A stretch of 64,000 nt of DNA from Onchocerca lupi (taxonomy: Eukaryota > Nematoda > Chromadorea > Rhabditida > Onchocercidae). Position 1 is the first letter of the stretch. The number at the start of each line of letters is the position of its first letter. Under the pieces are notes generated by a model. The model made no database searches. It had not been told where the DNA came from and saw only the letters and a program-made list of their open reading frames with translations. The stretch is from assembly GCA_028564675.1 (NCBI GenBank), contig JAOVVO010000166.1, positions 1-64,000 on the forward strand, given 5' to 3'. The position numbers and the translations under genes were made by a program. Below, piece after piece: positions 13,212-26,300 of this stretch.

Positions 13212-16200
13212 GCATTCTGAAGGCATTTGCTGAAAGGAGCGCCTTTCTCATGTTTGCCTTCACTGGAGAGATTCATGTTTTTCCTGGCGGATGCATTGTT
13301 TAGATGGTCTTTGATGATTATCAGTATATCATAATATATTATCAGTATGATGATTGAGTACAACGACATTGTCATTAAAATACCCTCAGGGCTTCTGCTC
13401 ACTGATTATTTGACATTCAGTTGAGCGATACTTTTCTCAATGAAATCTTTCTGAAAATTTGAAAGTATTGTTAAGAAAGAATGGAAGAAAGAAAGTGATA
13501 TCTTAAATTTGTCAACAAATTTAGAATTATTCCTCGTTTTCTATTATTACAATTATTTACCACTCCATCTCTCTGTAGTACTATATAATTATTGCATTTC
13601 TTTTCAACTTCTTCCTATCATCAGATTTTTTGTTGAATTTTGGAGTGATAATAAATTCATGAACTAGCAGTTAGATTTCAGGATTTAATAAAATTCATTT
13701 GAATTCATTTATCAGAGATGAATAGTCGCTCGTGTCATAATTCATAAAGTGTACTTCGATCCTTTATCTTCCACAGTTCAAATTATATCTTGAATTAAGA
13801 GAATTATTTAATCCACTATTTGGACTTGAATTTATCAAATCTTTGTTGAAATTAAAAGTAAATGTTAAATTGAAGTGGTTGCTCCTTTTCTTAGCTTTCT
13901 TTTTTATTCAGAAATTATTATTGCTAAATTGATAGCACTTCATAACACTGTTAGAGTCAAAATTTCCCATATCTTCTATTTGTGAATATTCATGCTTGTT
14001 GCAACTTTATTTTTTCAAAAATTTAGTTAACTCTGCTGCTACCCTTTGTACGCGGCTCTAATTTTCTATGCCTACGCTATTTCATTCGTAAATATCAAAT
14101 ATTTCTCGAATTTCTCCGAGCAATCCCTCGGGAGTTGGAAATAAGTTTCATTTCGCTTTGCCTTTTTAATCTAAATTGCATACAATCCCTGCCTTCTGCA
14201 GCCATAGTAGCAAAATAATTACATCGCTTTCTAACTTTTATTTTCTTATAAAATCATTTGTTGCTCAACTTTATTCATATTTAATTTCCTATTTACCTGT
14301 TTGCACATTTGCTCATACGTTATAAGTATTATTCATTTTGCATAGCAATTAAATGAGTTTCATTATCAGAGAAATGAGAATAATAAGTTTCTCTTCTAAA
14401 TATTTCAAAAAACAAAAAAGTTTTATTTTCGGCCAATTATTTCACGAATATTCGTATTATAAGCATTCTTATTAATAGTCCTCGAAGTATTCGTTTCTCT
14501 TTGTCGTATAACCTGTTCAATTTTTCGACAGGTTCAATCCGAAAGACATTCTATGAGTTTTAAATCTTTTCGCTGAAATCAGTGAAATGGCAAATGATCC
14601 GAAATGCATTTGGAATTCTTTATTCTTTCAATAGCATTGACTAAGAATAAATTTCTAAAATTTATTGGAAAGAAGTTTGTGAAGAGAAAGTTAACTTCCA
14701 GAGATCCATTTATGAGAAGGTGTCATTTTCTTATTGTTTACGAACAATATTCTGACAAATTAATTATTTCATATAGTTTGCCTAGTAACAAAATATAGTA
14801 TTAATCTGTGCTCTCTGCATAGATATTTATTGATTTAATAATGAAATATTCTTTTACCTCAGCTGCCACAAGCAGTTTTTATTAATAATTACTGGGCTAT
14901 GTTGTTATGGAAATCGATCAGGCATTAAAAAAAAATAAATTGTAATTATTGTTTGTCCAATGGACCGCAAATTTTTTTTGCAAACTATTAAGATAAAAAA
15001 GTACAATAGAATTTGGAGCAAGAAGAACTTAAGATAAGAGGTAAAAGGTCAGACCTCTTTTTTTGGATGTCAAGTTTTCATGGCCAAAATTGCTCTCTGA
15101 TAAGAAACATTCTCGGCTATAATATACACACTCATATAATTCAGTTTTTTCGGCATTTATTATAAAATAATAAAACATAGGTGTGCTTCTATATAAGATG
15201 TACGTACTGCTCTATGTTTCAATTTTAAGAGTTTATATTAAATTACTAGAATTTGAGATGAAGTTGAAATCGCCGAATCTCCTAAATAATCAAATAATTA
15301 CGGTACTGAGTTAGATTAGTCAAGCAGGACTGCTTTAAGCTTCTGATATGCAGTCTTATCCTACCATTGTCAATTTTCCACTGCAATGAAATAAATGTTC
15401 AGATTCGATTTTCTCGAGGCGAAATTCTTCTGATTAAGAGCTGGAGATAGCATCGTATTATAGAGGTTGTTTGTCAGTTCGACCTTTGCTGTTGCCGAAA
15501 GTCTAACATAGCAGTTGGTTTTCAATTTTCACGTTTAAACATCTCCAGACAAGAAATTCTCTTTACTGGCTTCATTGTTGGCACTATACCTGGCTTATAT
15601 TGCTCAGTTCTTCTGCAGTTTTGCCAGCTTCAATCTTGCTCAAAAATAATTATTGATTGTTCTTTCCCACGATCATTTTGATGAATATTGTATTACAGTA
15701 TATCTTACGGCATAATTTCTTTTTCAAACTTTTAGAACGATCATTTGAAGAACAAAGTAGTGGAATTATCTTCATGCTAAATGATTTCCTTATTTTACTA
15801 TATCATTTTTTGCATGAATGAAGAAACTGAAAATTTACTATTTTCTCATTATTTCATTCTCATCATCTCTATCAGCAGCGCTAAAGATGCATATCACAAT
15901 GGTGATAACGATGATGATAAGAATCACAGCAAATATAAAAGTGACAATTGATAATATATATGCCCCTAGATATAAAATGCTTCTGATAAGAACAAAACTG
16001 GATTACTTTTAAAAATTCAACTTCCTGACCCTTTCTGACGTATAAAATATTATTATTTCAGTTTTGATTTATTTCGTTTAAATAAAAAAATTGTCTCTGT
16101 TCACAATCATTCATATAATTTTATCAAGTACTGGTGTTGTTATCAGTTACTGATTCCATTTTCCAGGTACTTAATTGCATGCATATAAAATGATTCTTAT

Positions 16201-19200
16201 AAATGAATACTGCTCAACACATCTTTTTTTTTCTATATTTTTTCTCCATCTTCAATGCTTATAATTCAATTTGCATAAACATTTTTTTAAATGCATGCTC
16301 ATTTATCCTTTCGTAACTGGCTAGTGAAGACAAGTTTCCATCATTGTTAAATAAATCCTAATTAATTGTAAAGGAAGTAAAAGGAAAAAAGGTTAGATGT
16401 ATGGATGTAACGCTTTCTGGAAGCAAAATTTCTGTTTACAATTTCTGTTTCACTTATTCAACAATTATTTTTCAGCAACAGCTTTAGATTGTTGGATGTA
16501 ATTATAGCAAATGGAGTCAGTTAAAAATGTCGAGAGATCAAACTTCATTTCATATGCTTCTAGCATATCTTTTAGCTAATCATTTAATCATTAGGATAAT
16601 TCAAAATAATGCTTATCGTCGACTAAGATAGGAATGTGTAAGCAATATCAGTGAGATGATAATCTCAACATTTTTGCTGATGACAAATTTTGATGACGCC
16701 ATCAGTGATGTTTTGTGAAGCATTTTATGAATGATGACAATCACTTTGTAGACTATTGAACAGAAAGAGATTCAAAATAAAACAACTTCTCGAATACTCG
16801 TTTTGTTTCATTCTTTTTTTATTCCAACTTGATAAATGTATATGTCGCAGAGAGAGGAAGAGGAGAGAGAGAAAAAGAAAAAGAGGAAAAATTGCTGCTA
16901 AAACTTTGCAAACTTTGGTGGATCTCTTTTTTCAACACTCGAAATTTAAAGTAATTGGGCAGAAAATTTTTTCATTCTTGAAATGGAAAAAGAAATATTC
17001 AATAAATTAGCGAAAAGAGAGAGAGAGAGAATGAGTGGGTGTAGTGGACGACAAGTAATGATGTCATTTTCGAGAAAGCTTCGAGAGTTAAACGTGACAA
17101 GCCATGGGGCAGCAATATATGATGAGGTGGTGAGCCTTGGGGACAAAGTTGTTATTCTCTTTTCGATGCAAAGAGCAGAGCGGTCGACCCTTTGAATAAA
17201 AAGGCCCTGCGTAGGCGAATGTGCTCTGTTGCGCATGAATCGTGCATGAATTCGAATGAAATGGATGGAAATGGTTAGGCTCTAGGCTCAAACTTGTAAA
17301 TATGCTCAGGTTGCTAGGATCAACTCACTCACTCTCATCTCATTAATATCTGAAAATATGCTTCTATAAATAGGTTAAATGATGTGACAATTTCTTTTAT
17401 TGTTGACGTCAAAACTTTTTGCGATAAAAAATATTTCGATTTGATGACATGAGTCTAGAATAGAGCACACATGCCTCGAAGTTTATTAGTTTCGTAGTTA
17501 TGAGTGTTGACTTCAGCTCTTAGTTTGTTGAAATCAACACCATCACAAAGAAACTTTAATTAAAGTTGGATAGAACTTCAGGAAGTTTCAGTTTTTTATG
17601 GACAATTGTGCTAATAAGAATGAAAACACTTTAGGAATGAATTCTGCTTTCCTCTCCTAGAACTGCATCTCTTCTCTGTGAGGTTCATTTACCAAACTTT
17701 GTGAACTTTGTACTGGAAAAGACATATTTTGATATTTTTTATACTTGGAAACATATGAGGTACATTTGTCGAACTTTGTCACGATTAAAAATGTTAGGAA
17801 CGAAATGGACAAGATATTTCATTTTTTTATAAACTCATTTCCCTTAACTGTTTGCATTTTTTTCCTTATTTTTAGTGATATGCATTTCTCATTAGTGCAT
17901 TTATGTCCACAGCAGTAATAGACGTGAAGCTCTCATAGATAATTATATAATTTTTGAAACAACTTTAATTTAATTCACATAAATTCAACTAATTCAAGTA
18001 AAATTTAACTTCAAATTTTATCTTATTTGAAATTGGATTTAATTTATATGAATTAAAAATGATATCTTTTAGCAAAATTTCATTCCTTTTATTAAAATGC
18101 GCAATTTTAAGAATATTTGCTGTTTGCAGTTTGCAAATTTATGAAGCAACATTACATTGAGTATATTGTTTTTATGCAAAAATTTTAATAAAAAATGAAA
18201 TTTCTATTAAAGTTAATGGTGCATATAAGCCCTTCCGGTATTTTATTATCCGGATTATTACCGGATTTAAGGAATCGGTAATCTGCTTATTTTAGCAGAG
18301 AGAAAGAGAGGAAAAAACGGAGAAAAAGGAAGAGTAAAGAGAGATCGCACAAGGGGAGGAGAGGAAAGGAAGTTAAGCGAACCAAAAGAAGGATATAGTC
18401 AATGTATATCGTTTGCATTCTCTCTCCATCTGATGCCTCGGACTGATCCATCGAGATTTTCAGTAGAACTTCTCTTTTTGCCGATACTTTTCCTATATGA
18501 ATTTTAACCTGACGGGTCTGGGACTGAGAGGTCATCTTGTCCACTTCTTCTCTGCAGCCAAGGCTATTTATGTCATTCCAAGTTATCTGATTAGAATAAT
18601 GAATTTTCATGACAATAAAAACAGGTGCAGATGATCGTTTTCATGAAAAATGAAATTGTAAACATACTGTCATTCGCAGTGCTGTCCATTGCGGTGCTTA
18701 GCTTGTCAGTTTCCGGCTTATAGAGCCAAGGAAAGAGGTGGGCCTAGCATAGTTGTCACCGCCTCCGACATAAATCAATCTTGAAGCCAACCTTCATCAC
18801 ATCACATCACTTCACATTTCATCTCATCATGCTATCGGCTGTTGTCATCATTATTTACATTATTCTAATGCCATCACATTTACAGAATCTTTCTCTCTCT
18901 TCTTTGTCGAGAATGCGACTTGCATCGCTGAAGTTGCAAATAAGCTTTTGAAGAAATCGCATCTTCTATTGATCAGCTAACTTCCAGTTGAATAAACGGC
19001 TTTTAAATCGACTAGAAATACAATAATTTCACAGCTGCGAAACAAATTTGAAATAAATGGATCCAGCTGTGACTACAGTTCGGACAAAGATTATTCCGCC
19101 ATCATCGAAAACTAGCGAAAAGCAAAGATTAATAGTGCTACAATGCTTTCTTATCACTTATTATGCATTGTTCCACATTGTATGTAATAATTCTTCTTGT

Positions 19201-19905
19201 TATCATATTGCAATCATTACGCTCACTAAATTTCATTGAGATCTTTTTGTTTTCTATTTAAAATTTGAATTCCGATCGCGAAGTTCTATATGAATTGAAA
19301 TATTTATCACAAAATTATTCATTTAAAAGAAATGGAAGAAATTAATATTGCAAGTCACTATTTGCCGAAAGTAAATTTGCAAATAAGTGATAATACAGTG
19401 ATTGTTTTATTAATTCTTCCCATCACAACTAAATTCTCTTCTTGTTGCATCATCCCTGTTTCAGAATGAATCTGCATTGAAACAGAAATACTTATCATAT
19501 TTGTTTGCATACTATTCTTTATCTTAATTATCTTTATTACTTCCAGTTGTACGATATTCTTTATGTAGTCATTATCAATCCGATATATTTTGATTGAACG
19601 GCTGTTTATAACTGTTGATATTTTCAAATCTTTGCATTTTGAGAAAATCCATTTACAATTTAAAATCAAAATTGATTATCCCATTTCCGACTCAAAATCC
19701 AAGACAAGTATAAATGCGAAGTTCTCATCTTTGGCATGGAATTTCCATTCGTACCTAATAAAAGACGAAAATTCTATATTTTTTGTTTTTTTGTTTAAAT
19801 GTTATATATATTTTAATATTTTTTATTTTGTTCTTTAGTAGATTAAAGTATGCGTCTCAGAAAATCTATTTTATTATTCTTTTAACCATATTTTAAATGC
19901 ATTTC
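13212..19905. other. Gene-poor region upstream of TENT5
   Basis: No supported exon. Less AT-rich patches occur at 17000-17290 and 18690-18800, the latter about 1.2 kb upstream of TENT5 and possibly promoter-proximal. A purine-rich stretch (18296-18375) and a CATCACATCACATCAC-like tract at about 18799 are simple repeats. A minus-strand ORF at 18287-18610 matches no recognised family and overlaps the purine tract, so it was not called. A second CRE octamer sits at 17404-17411. Confidence 0.45.
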
Positions 19906-19907
19906 AG
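19906..19907 (+). other. Candidate trans-splice or 5' UTR acceptor of TENT5
   Basis: The sequence ATTTCAG ends at 19907, 33 bases before the chosen TENT5 ATG. This is a normal spacing for a nematode spliced-leader acceptor. The 33 bases are also open in the same frame, so an upstream coding exon joining here is possible. Confidence 0.45.
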
Positions 19908-19940
19908 CATAATCTATCGTCAAATTTGGCTGTCTCGAAA

Positions 19941-22900
19941 ATGACCTCGGAATGTAGCTCTCAGATTTATTCGTTATCAAGCACAACAGAACTTAATCCG
20001 ACACAAGTAATGCATTTTTCTTTTTTCTCTCTTTTTCGTGTTCTCTTCATCTTCCTCTTTCTTTCTCCACATTTTACGGCCCTTTCTTAATTCATCTTGT
20101 AGATTTTACGAATTGATTTTGCAAGGATAACTTAAAATTGCGATTTTTTTGAAGAACGCTATAACAAAATTCAAAACTTTCATACAAATATCATTTGGTT
20201 TTAGGCAAGATTAATTTTCTCATTAAGAAATTTAAATGTCAACTTTAACTCGGTTGCCTGAAATTGTTTATGAAATATGATATCTTTCTTTTGCATGACT
20301 AAAAATTATTTTCTGCTGTGACTCCCGTAATTTCTTTATATCCCATCCTTTGGAAATTTTAATTTCCTTTATAATAAATTTTTTAATGACTGTCCATCTG
20401 TAATTTTACGATTTTTGAATTTTCAATTGTTTGACTTCTTCAGTCACATAAATATTGAAAAATATGCTGGTAATGATGTTTGTCATGTAAAGATATCAAG
20501 TTTATTTTTAGGTGGAACGATTGCGCTCAGTGCTCAATGAACAGGTAGAAATTCACGGACGAGGCAATTTTCCGACACTTAGCGTACGTCTGCATGATTT
20601 GATCGTCTGTGTACGTGATAGCCTTCGTGCAGCAGGTATTGGTCCAAAAAATGTAAAAATGAATGGTGGTGCTGCATCATATGTCGTTGCAACAGAAGAA
20701 TTCGCATATTCAGATCTCGATTTGATTTTCCCAATGAGTTTCGAAAGCGAACAAAGCTTTGAGAGCGTCAGTTCTAATCTCTTTTCTTCCTTGGCTCAAA
20801 AATTACATGATCAAACTTGAAATGGAATAGTTTTACCAAAAGAATTATTTGCATGTAAACTATCATGACTGATATCATAATTGTCATCAAATAGATTTTT
20901 GCGATTTACGTAGGCTATTTGAAACTTGATATTCTTTACCTCTTGATTGTTGCTATTTAGACAGCTACACTCTCACTATATTAAAGGCTGTAATGAAAAG
21001 AATTGAAACTTACCCATAGACATTTTTTTTCGTTTAAACATTATCCGAGGGTAAAGTTAGAAAAATTGACAAATCAGGATGAGGATAAATAATTTTAGGT
21101 AAGATCGGCTGTTTTTGATGCTATGGTACAATTAATGCCAGAATCGACTAATAAGGATAAGATATCAGCCAACACGTTGAAGGATATTTATATCCGAAAA
21201 ATGGTTAAAGTATCGGATGGTGATCGTTGGTCACTGTTCTCGCTTCATAATGATTTCGGACGATGCATCGAGTTGAAATTCGTAGACAGAATGCGGCGTC
21301 AGTTCGAATTTAGTGTTGACAGTTTCCAGATTACATTGGATGTTTTATTGGACCGACCTGATCATCCGAAACCAATCATCACCGCTGAAAGCATGTTTGG
21401 TGACATTAACAAGGTTTCTCCTTTCTTTTATTATGGGGGCTGCTTATCTTCTCTAACATTTTGTTATCTTTACAATATACATAATTATTAGAACCATTTT
21501 TCATGATACCATTGAGAATTATTGATTGTTTTCCTATTTCGAAAAGATATGTCGAGAAAAAGACTTTTCACATGATGCTAGCATGATAAACAATGGACTG
21601 GATATTACTATTAGTGATATTTAATTTAATTTAATTTAATCTTTTATCATAAAAAGTACTTCTCTAGAAAGAAAAACAAATAAATAAATCAAGAACTGTG
21701 CAAAAATGCCAATTATTATTATCTCGAGGAAATGTTCCATCATCTCTCGTTTTGAGTATCCTAAGTTTTACAGTACTGCTAGAAATTTTTGCACCTTTTC
21801 ATATTTTAATCCTGTTTAAAAAAGTACAAGAAATTGATATATTAATTCAGTTAAGTGATTTTCAAAAAATTTTTTGCATGGAAGGATGCGAATAAGAGGG
21901 GTAATTGAAAAGTATGATAAAAGGAAAAAAGAACAAATGCTGTCCTCTTGTCAAGAATTCTTTTCTTAGTCTAATTAAGAACGAAGCTCCCGCATACAAA
22001 TAAAATGTTTAGATCTTACTACTGAAATAACTTTTCATAAAAAGAGATTAGTTATTAAACGTGCTCTTTGCTATATTACCATGAAATGGTGCTCCATTCG
22101 AGATACGAGACAGCGGAAGCCAAGTTATGAGCATGAAATTTGACAAAGAAATGTTCACTTAGGTAGCTTGTCGTATAATGTCAGTGGCTTACTTTTTTAA
22201 AGAGGCTTTTTTTCTTTTTAGGCGCTGCAACATCTGAACGAACGATTGATTGATACACGAAGGCCTGAGGAGATCCGTGGTGGAGGACTGTTAAAGTATT
22301 GTCATTTGCTTACTCGTGGTTATAAAGCAGCTAGACCAAATAAATGCCGCCAGCTCGAGCGATATATGTGTTCGCGTTTTTTTATTGATTTTCCAGAAGT
22401 CAATAGTCAGGAGATTAAGCTGCGCGCCTATCTTGACAATCATTTTGGTAATGAAGATCAGGTTACTGTTTTTCTAACTATTTATTTAAAAAAATAGGCT
22501 TCGATATTTTTTATCAGTTATAAATTTATATCTTTCGTATTTTGACGTTTTGATTTATTAAATCCCATAGTGATGTTCTAAACATCTCTTTCTTCAAATT
22601 ATTTCTTATTTCTCTTAAGAAATTATTATTTCCACCAGATCTTGTTTAAAACAGCTTCATAACGAATATGCATGAGAAGTCATATATAAAGAAAAAATTT
22701 CTTCATTAAGTGAGTTAGATTTTGTTACAGAAAGATGAAAAATAAAAATTTAGAAATTGAGCATTAAATTGTCTTTCGGGCAACCTCTTTAGATACTGGA
22801 TTAATTGCAGTTAAATTTAAATCTTAATCTAAACTCAAAATTTGTATTTCAGGATAAATATGATTATCTGCTATTGTTATATCGAGTAATCAGTGAGAGC

Positions 22901-23083
22901 ACGGTTTGCTTAATGTCACATGAGCGACGACAGACATTATCAATGGTTGATAGGTTGGCTTATCAGTTATCCGTCAACATGTATTATCAACAGAGCTGTA
23001 TTGGTGGTTTCTGTGGACATACACCTCGTCAGACATTACTTTACTTACCACCAAATGCTTCCTACTGGATACCGGTTGTGTAG
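19941..23083 (+). CDS. TENT5: TENT5/FAM46 non-canonical poly(A) polymerase
   Basis: A terminal nucleotidyltransferase of the TENT5 (FAM46) family, which adds A residues to the 3' ends of selected mRNAs and stabilises them; many targets in other animals encode secreted proteins. Five in-phase exons: 19941-20006, 20512-20766, 21099-21413, 22222-22461 and 22853-23083, giving 368 residues against about 390 in vertebrates. Visible hallmarks are HGRGNFPTL (residues 37-45), the nucleotidyltransferase motif NGGAAS (73-78) with the metal-binding pair D90 and D92 in DLDLIF, the likely third acidic residue E165 in IELKFVD, then RRQFEFSVDSFQI, PEEIRGGGLLKY, ERYMCSRFFIDFP and ESTVCLMSHERRQTL. The first exon ends LNPTQ and joins VERL, matching the family's start of the fold, which supports the start. 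The exon 2 donor (AGC|GTCAGT) is weak but is the only one fitting the phase. The protein ends soon after the conserved core (WIPVV), so the C-terminal tail differs from vertebrates. Confidence 0.93.
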
Positions 23084-23386
23084 AAATCAACCGAAACAAA
23101 GGAACGACCGCGTCCTGAAATACAAGTTTGTTTGCCATAATGAAATGTAATGTATTTATGTAACTTTATTTTTCGTTTTTTGACTGAAAGATTGTTTTTT
23201 ATGAAAGCATTTTCGAATAACTTTATTCAGTTATCGATAAAGTGGGAGCTAAACAAAATTTCATTCAGGATCACAGTCACCGATTTCAAACTAAATCACT
23301 TTCTTTACGGTCATGTTGCAGTTTCATCTTTTCCACCTGTATTTTTCGAATTTCATTAGAGCATGTTTTGATGTATATATTTATAT

Positions 23387-23392
23387 ATTAAA
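23387..23392 (+). terminator. Possible poly(A) signal for TENT5
   Basis: ATTAAA, the commonest variant of AATAAA, lies 304 bases after the TENT5 stop. No AATAAA was seen closer. Confidence 0.3.
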
Positions 23393-26300
23393 GTTTTTAT
23401 AAAGAAGCAAAATTGCAACTAGCTTTATTTTTTTTTTCGAACAGTGTTGTCTCATATTTTTCTATTTGCAGCCCAAAATTTTTCCCACTTGAAAGTTCTA
23501 CTTTTTCGAGAATTGATTTAATTATGTAAAAAATGTATGTTCTTCTTTATGTCAGATCTTCCTTTCAGATCCGTTCTTCTTACTTAGTTTACCGTATGAT
23601 GGAATGGAACAGTTTTCTTGATTGAATTGAAAACTTTCTACATTTTCCCATATCATTCCCAAATTAGGTCTTTATAAACTGTAAAATAGCATGGCTTTTC
23701 GACCAAATGTTAGCTTTAGCAGAAGTGAACTGATAAAATAATTGAAACCAGAAGAAATTTGAACTCATGCTCTCTATCATGAGCAGCCCATCAAACTACT
23801 ACATATTCTTACGAAATTCAAAGTGATTAAAACTTGAGAAAGTAAACTTTGAACTTTAGTTTTAAATTTCATTCCCAAGAAAGATATTTCAAAAGTTTCG
23901 AATAAGTTAAAACAATATTTCCATTGTAAAATATTTGTAGCACAGCGATTACTTGACAAGAATGGCCTTAATTATGATATTTTCTGCTCTTATTTTTCTT
24001 TTATATATCCATCAGCTTTGTTTATCTCTTCCTCTCCTTTTGTAATTAAGCCAAATTAAAGCATGAATTAGAAATACATCGATAACACGCGCAATATATT
24101 TCTCTCGTAATCTCTACCAAATGAATTGTCAATTACTTTGTAACATTTTAACTTCGTGCCTATCATTACTAATAAGTAGTTTGTTCTGTTTTTTCATTCT
24201 TTGCTCTTATGTTATGTTCTGTCTTCTGGATTCGATTCTGAACTTTTTTTCATTCTCAAACTTTTAATTTTTCTAACGCTGTGCCGGTATTCTGCTCTTG
24301 TAATTGTTTCTTGTTTATCATGTATCCTTAAGGAAACTGGTTGCCTTTGCTATCCATGGCTTTTAAGTGCCTACTTCCCATTCGGGCAGATGTCATTTGT
24401 CAGCTGTTCCAAGCAAAGGCTTGTTTCTTCAACAGCTTTTCACGTTATCGGAGACATCCGTTGTGAAAAGTTGCCAGTGCTTCTGGAAATTAGTATTCTT
24501 TCGTTTTCTCCAATTTTCAATAAATCGTCAATTTATGTATGTACACTGATTCTTTCTGATAATTAATCTGTATATGAGCATTGGTCGATTTGGCTTTTTT
24601 TGCTATTTGCTTAACGAGGATTCGATAAAAACTGGACATTAATTTTTTCATCCATTCTTTTCCTTCTTTCTATTCTATTATTTATACAGTATTATTATCT
24701 AAGTAACTTAAACTTGAATCTTCTGTTGCTTACCTTTCCGAAAAATCCTACATATTTCGTGAAATATGAATAGTATAGTTCCTGCGTTGTCAAATTAGAA
24801 ACACTTTCTCTTGAACTTTCCTTATTTTTAAAGTTTTATCATCATTACCGCCTCGGATAGTATAAATGCAAGCGAATCTGTCATTGTCATTTATATGTGT
24901 TTTCTAATTTATTTCATTTCTTTGCGCTTAACGACTGATTATCACCAATGTTATACATGATTTCATTTGAAATGTAAATTGTATTCAAGACGGAGAAATT
25001 CTTGAAGTGAATATTTCATGTTTGGATCTTTCTTTACAAATATTAAATGTTTAGTTATTTGTTTGGATGTTTAATTATACTATTACATGATGAGAAAAAT
25101 CTTACGCGTATGTAGTTATATGTCTTTTTCAACAACAAAGAAATTATACCCAGTCCTTCCAGTAGCTCTGTTTAGGTAGTTTTTAAGTTCACTGATCTGC
25201 GAACAATGCATAAACAACTGATCGAATAAAATGGGCTGATTAGATGTTTATATAGTCAAGAATTTTTGAGAAGGTTATTACTTATCTGAAAGGGGAAATT
25301 GAAGAGAGATATGAGGAAGTTAGTTTTCTCATCAAAAGTTTTAGGACTCCAATCTTAGAATACTGGTAGCCCTTGCTTATAGATACGATCAAATATCATT
25401 ATCAGGAAAGATAGATATCCGAGAGGAGGGCGATGAAATTAGTTTTTTCATTAATCCCATCAAATTTGTATCTATATTTGCTTTATTGAGGAACCATTTT
25501 GCAACAGCAGTATTTTAATTATATTCTTTTTTTCTCTAAAAAAGTTTAGATTTTTTGGGAATTTCCGTTTTATTTGAAAAATTGTAATAAAAAAATTGTA
25601 ACATCGCTAGTTTGCAAGTGTTCGCAATTTAGTATTCTGTAAAACAACACAATGAAATGAAGAGCCTGGAAACAGAAATTAGTAGATTTAGAAGTTGGGA
25701 AAAGTCTAAACATCAAAATTTCAAGACAATTTTGCGTGACTTTCATGTCAGTACGATTTGGTGTTATGATAATTAAATTTGAAGTCTGACTGAAATCCAT
25801 AATTCACACTGGTTTTTGGTGTGCAGGTACATCTGAGAATCGAATGTGCTATTGAAATATTTCGATACAAAATAGAAAGCGCAAAAGGATTTTACTTCAA
25901 ATGATCTCTAAAAAACATCATGCTAATAAAAAGAAAAAAAGAAAAAAAGGCAACTATATCTGCAGTCAACAAATGGAGCAGGAAAACCTTGCCATTAGGT
26001 GATAATAAATAGCAATCAAGCATAATTGGAAGAATCAGGAAGCAGCTTATCAGCCACTTTTATCGGAAGTAAGATTAAAAAGCTCTCTTTGCTCTCAAGA
26101 CATTTGCACACTTTTTCAAACTATATTTCTGCCGCATTGAAAATTGCCTGTATCAAGCAAGTGTAAAAATATTCAGGCAAAGTTGGAAAATGTCTGCGTG
26201 TATTTTTCAAGAATTTGATAAGAATAGAATGCTTTTGGCTACTTCAAGCCCGATACTCTGTTAACCAATATTAGTACAAATAACGTATTGAAAAGAGAAC

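Noticed and set aside
14530..14545. GGTTCAATCC resembling a tRNA B box
   Set aside because: It is one base short of the consensus, with no A box or cloverleaf in the flanking 80 bases.
18287..18610. Minus ORF of 107 residues
   Set aside because: The second half reads through a purine-rich simple repeat as a leucine/serine tract. The first half has no recognisable family and no partner exon.
24201..24566. Plus ORF of 121 residues downstream of TENT5
   Set aside because: It is hydrophobic with low complexity in parts, has no recognisable family, and alternative frames are equally open.
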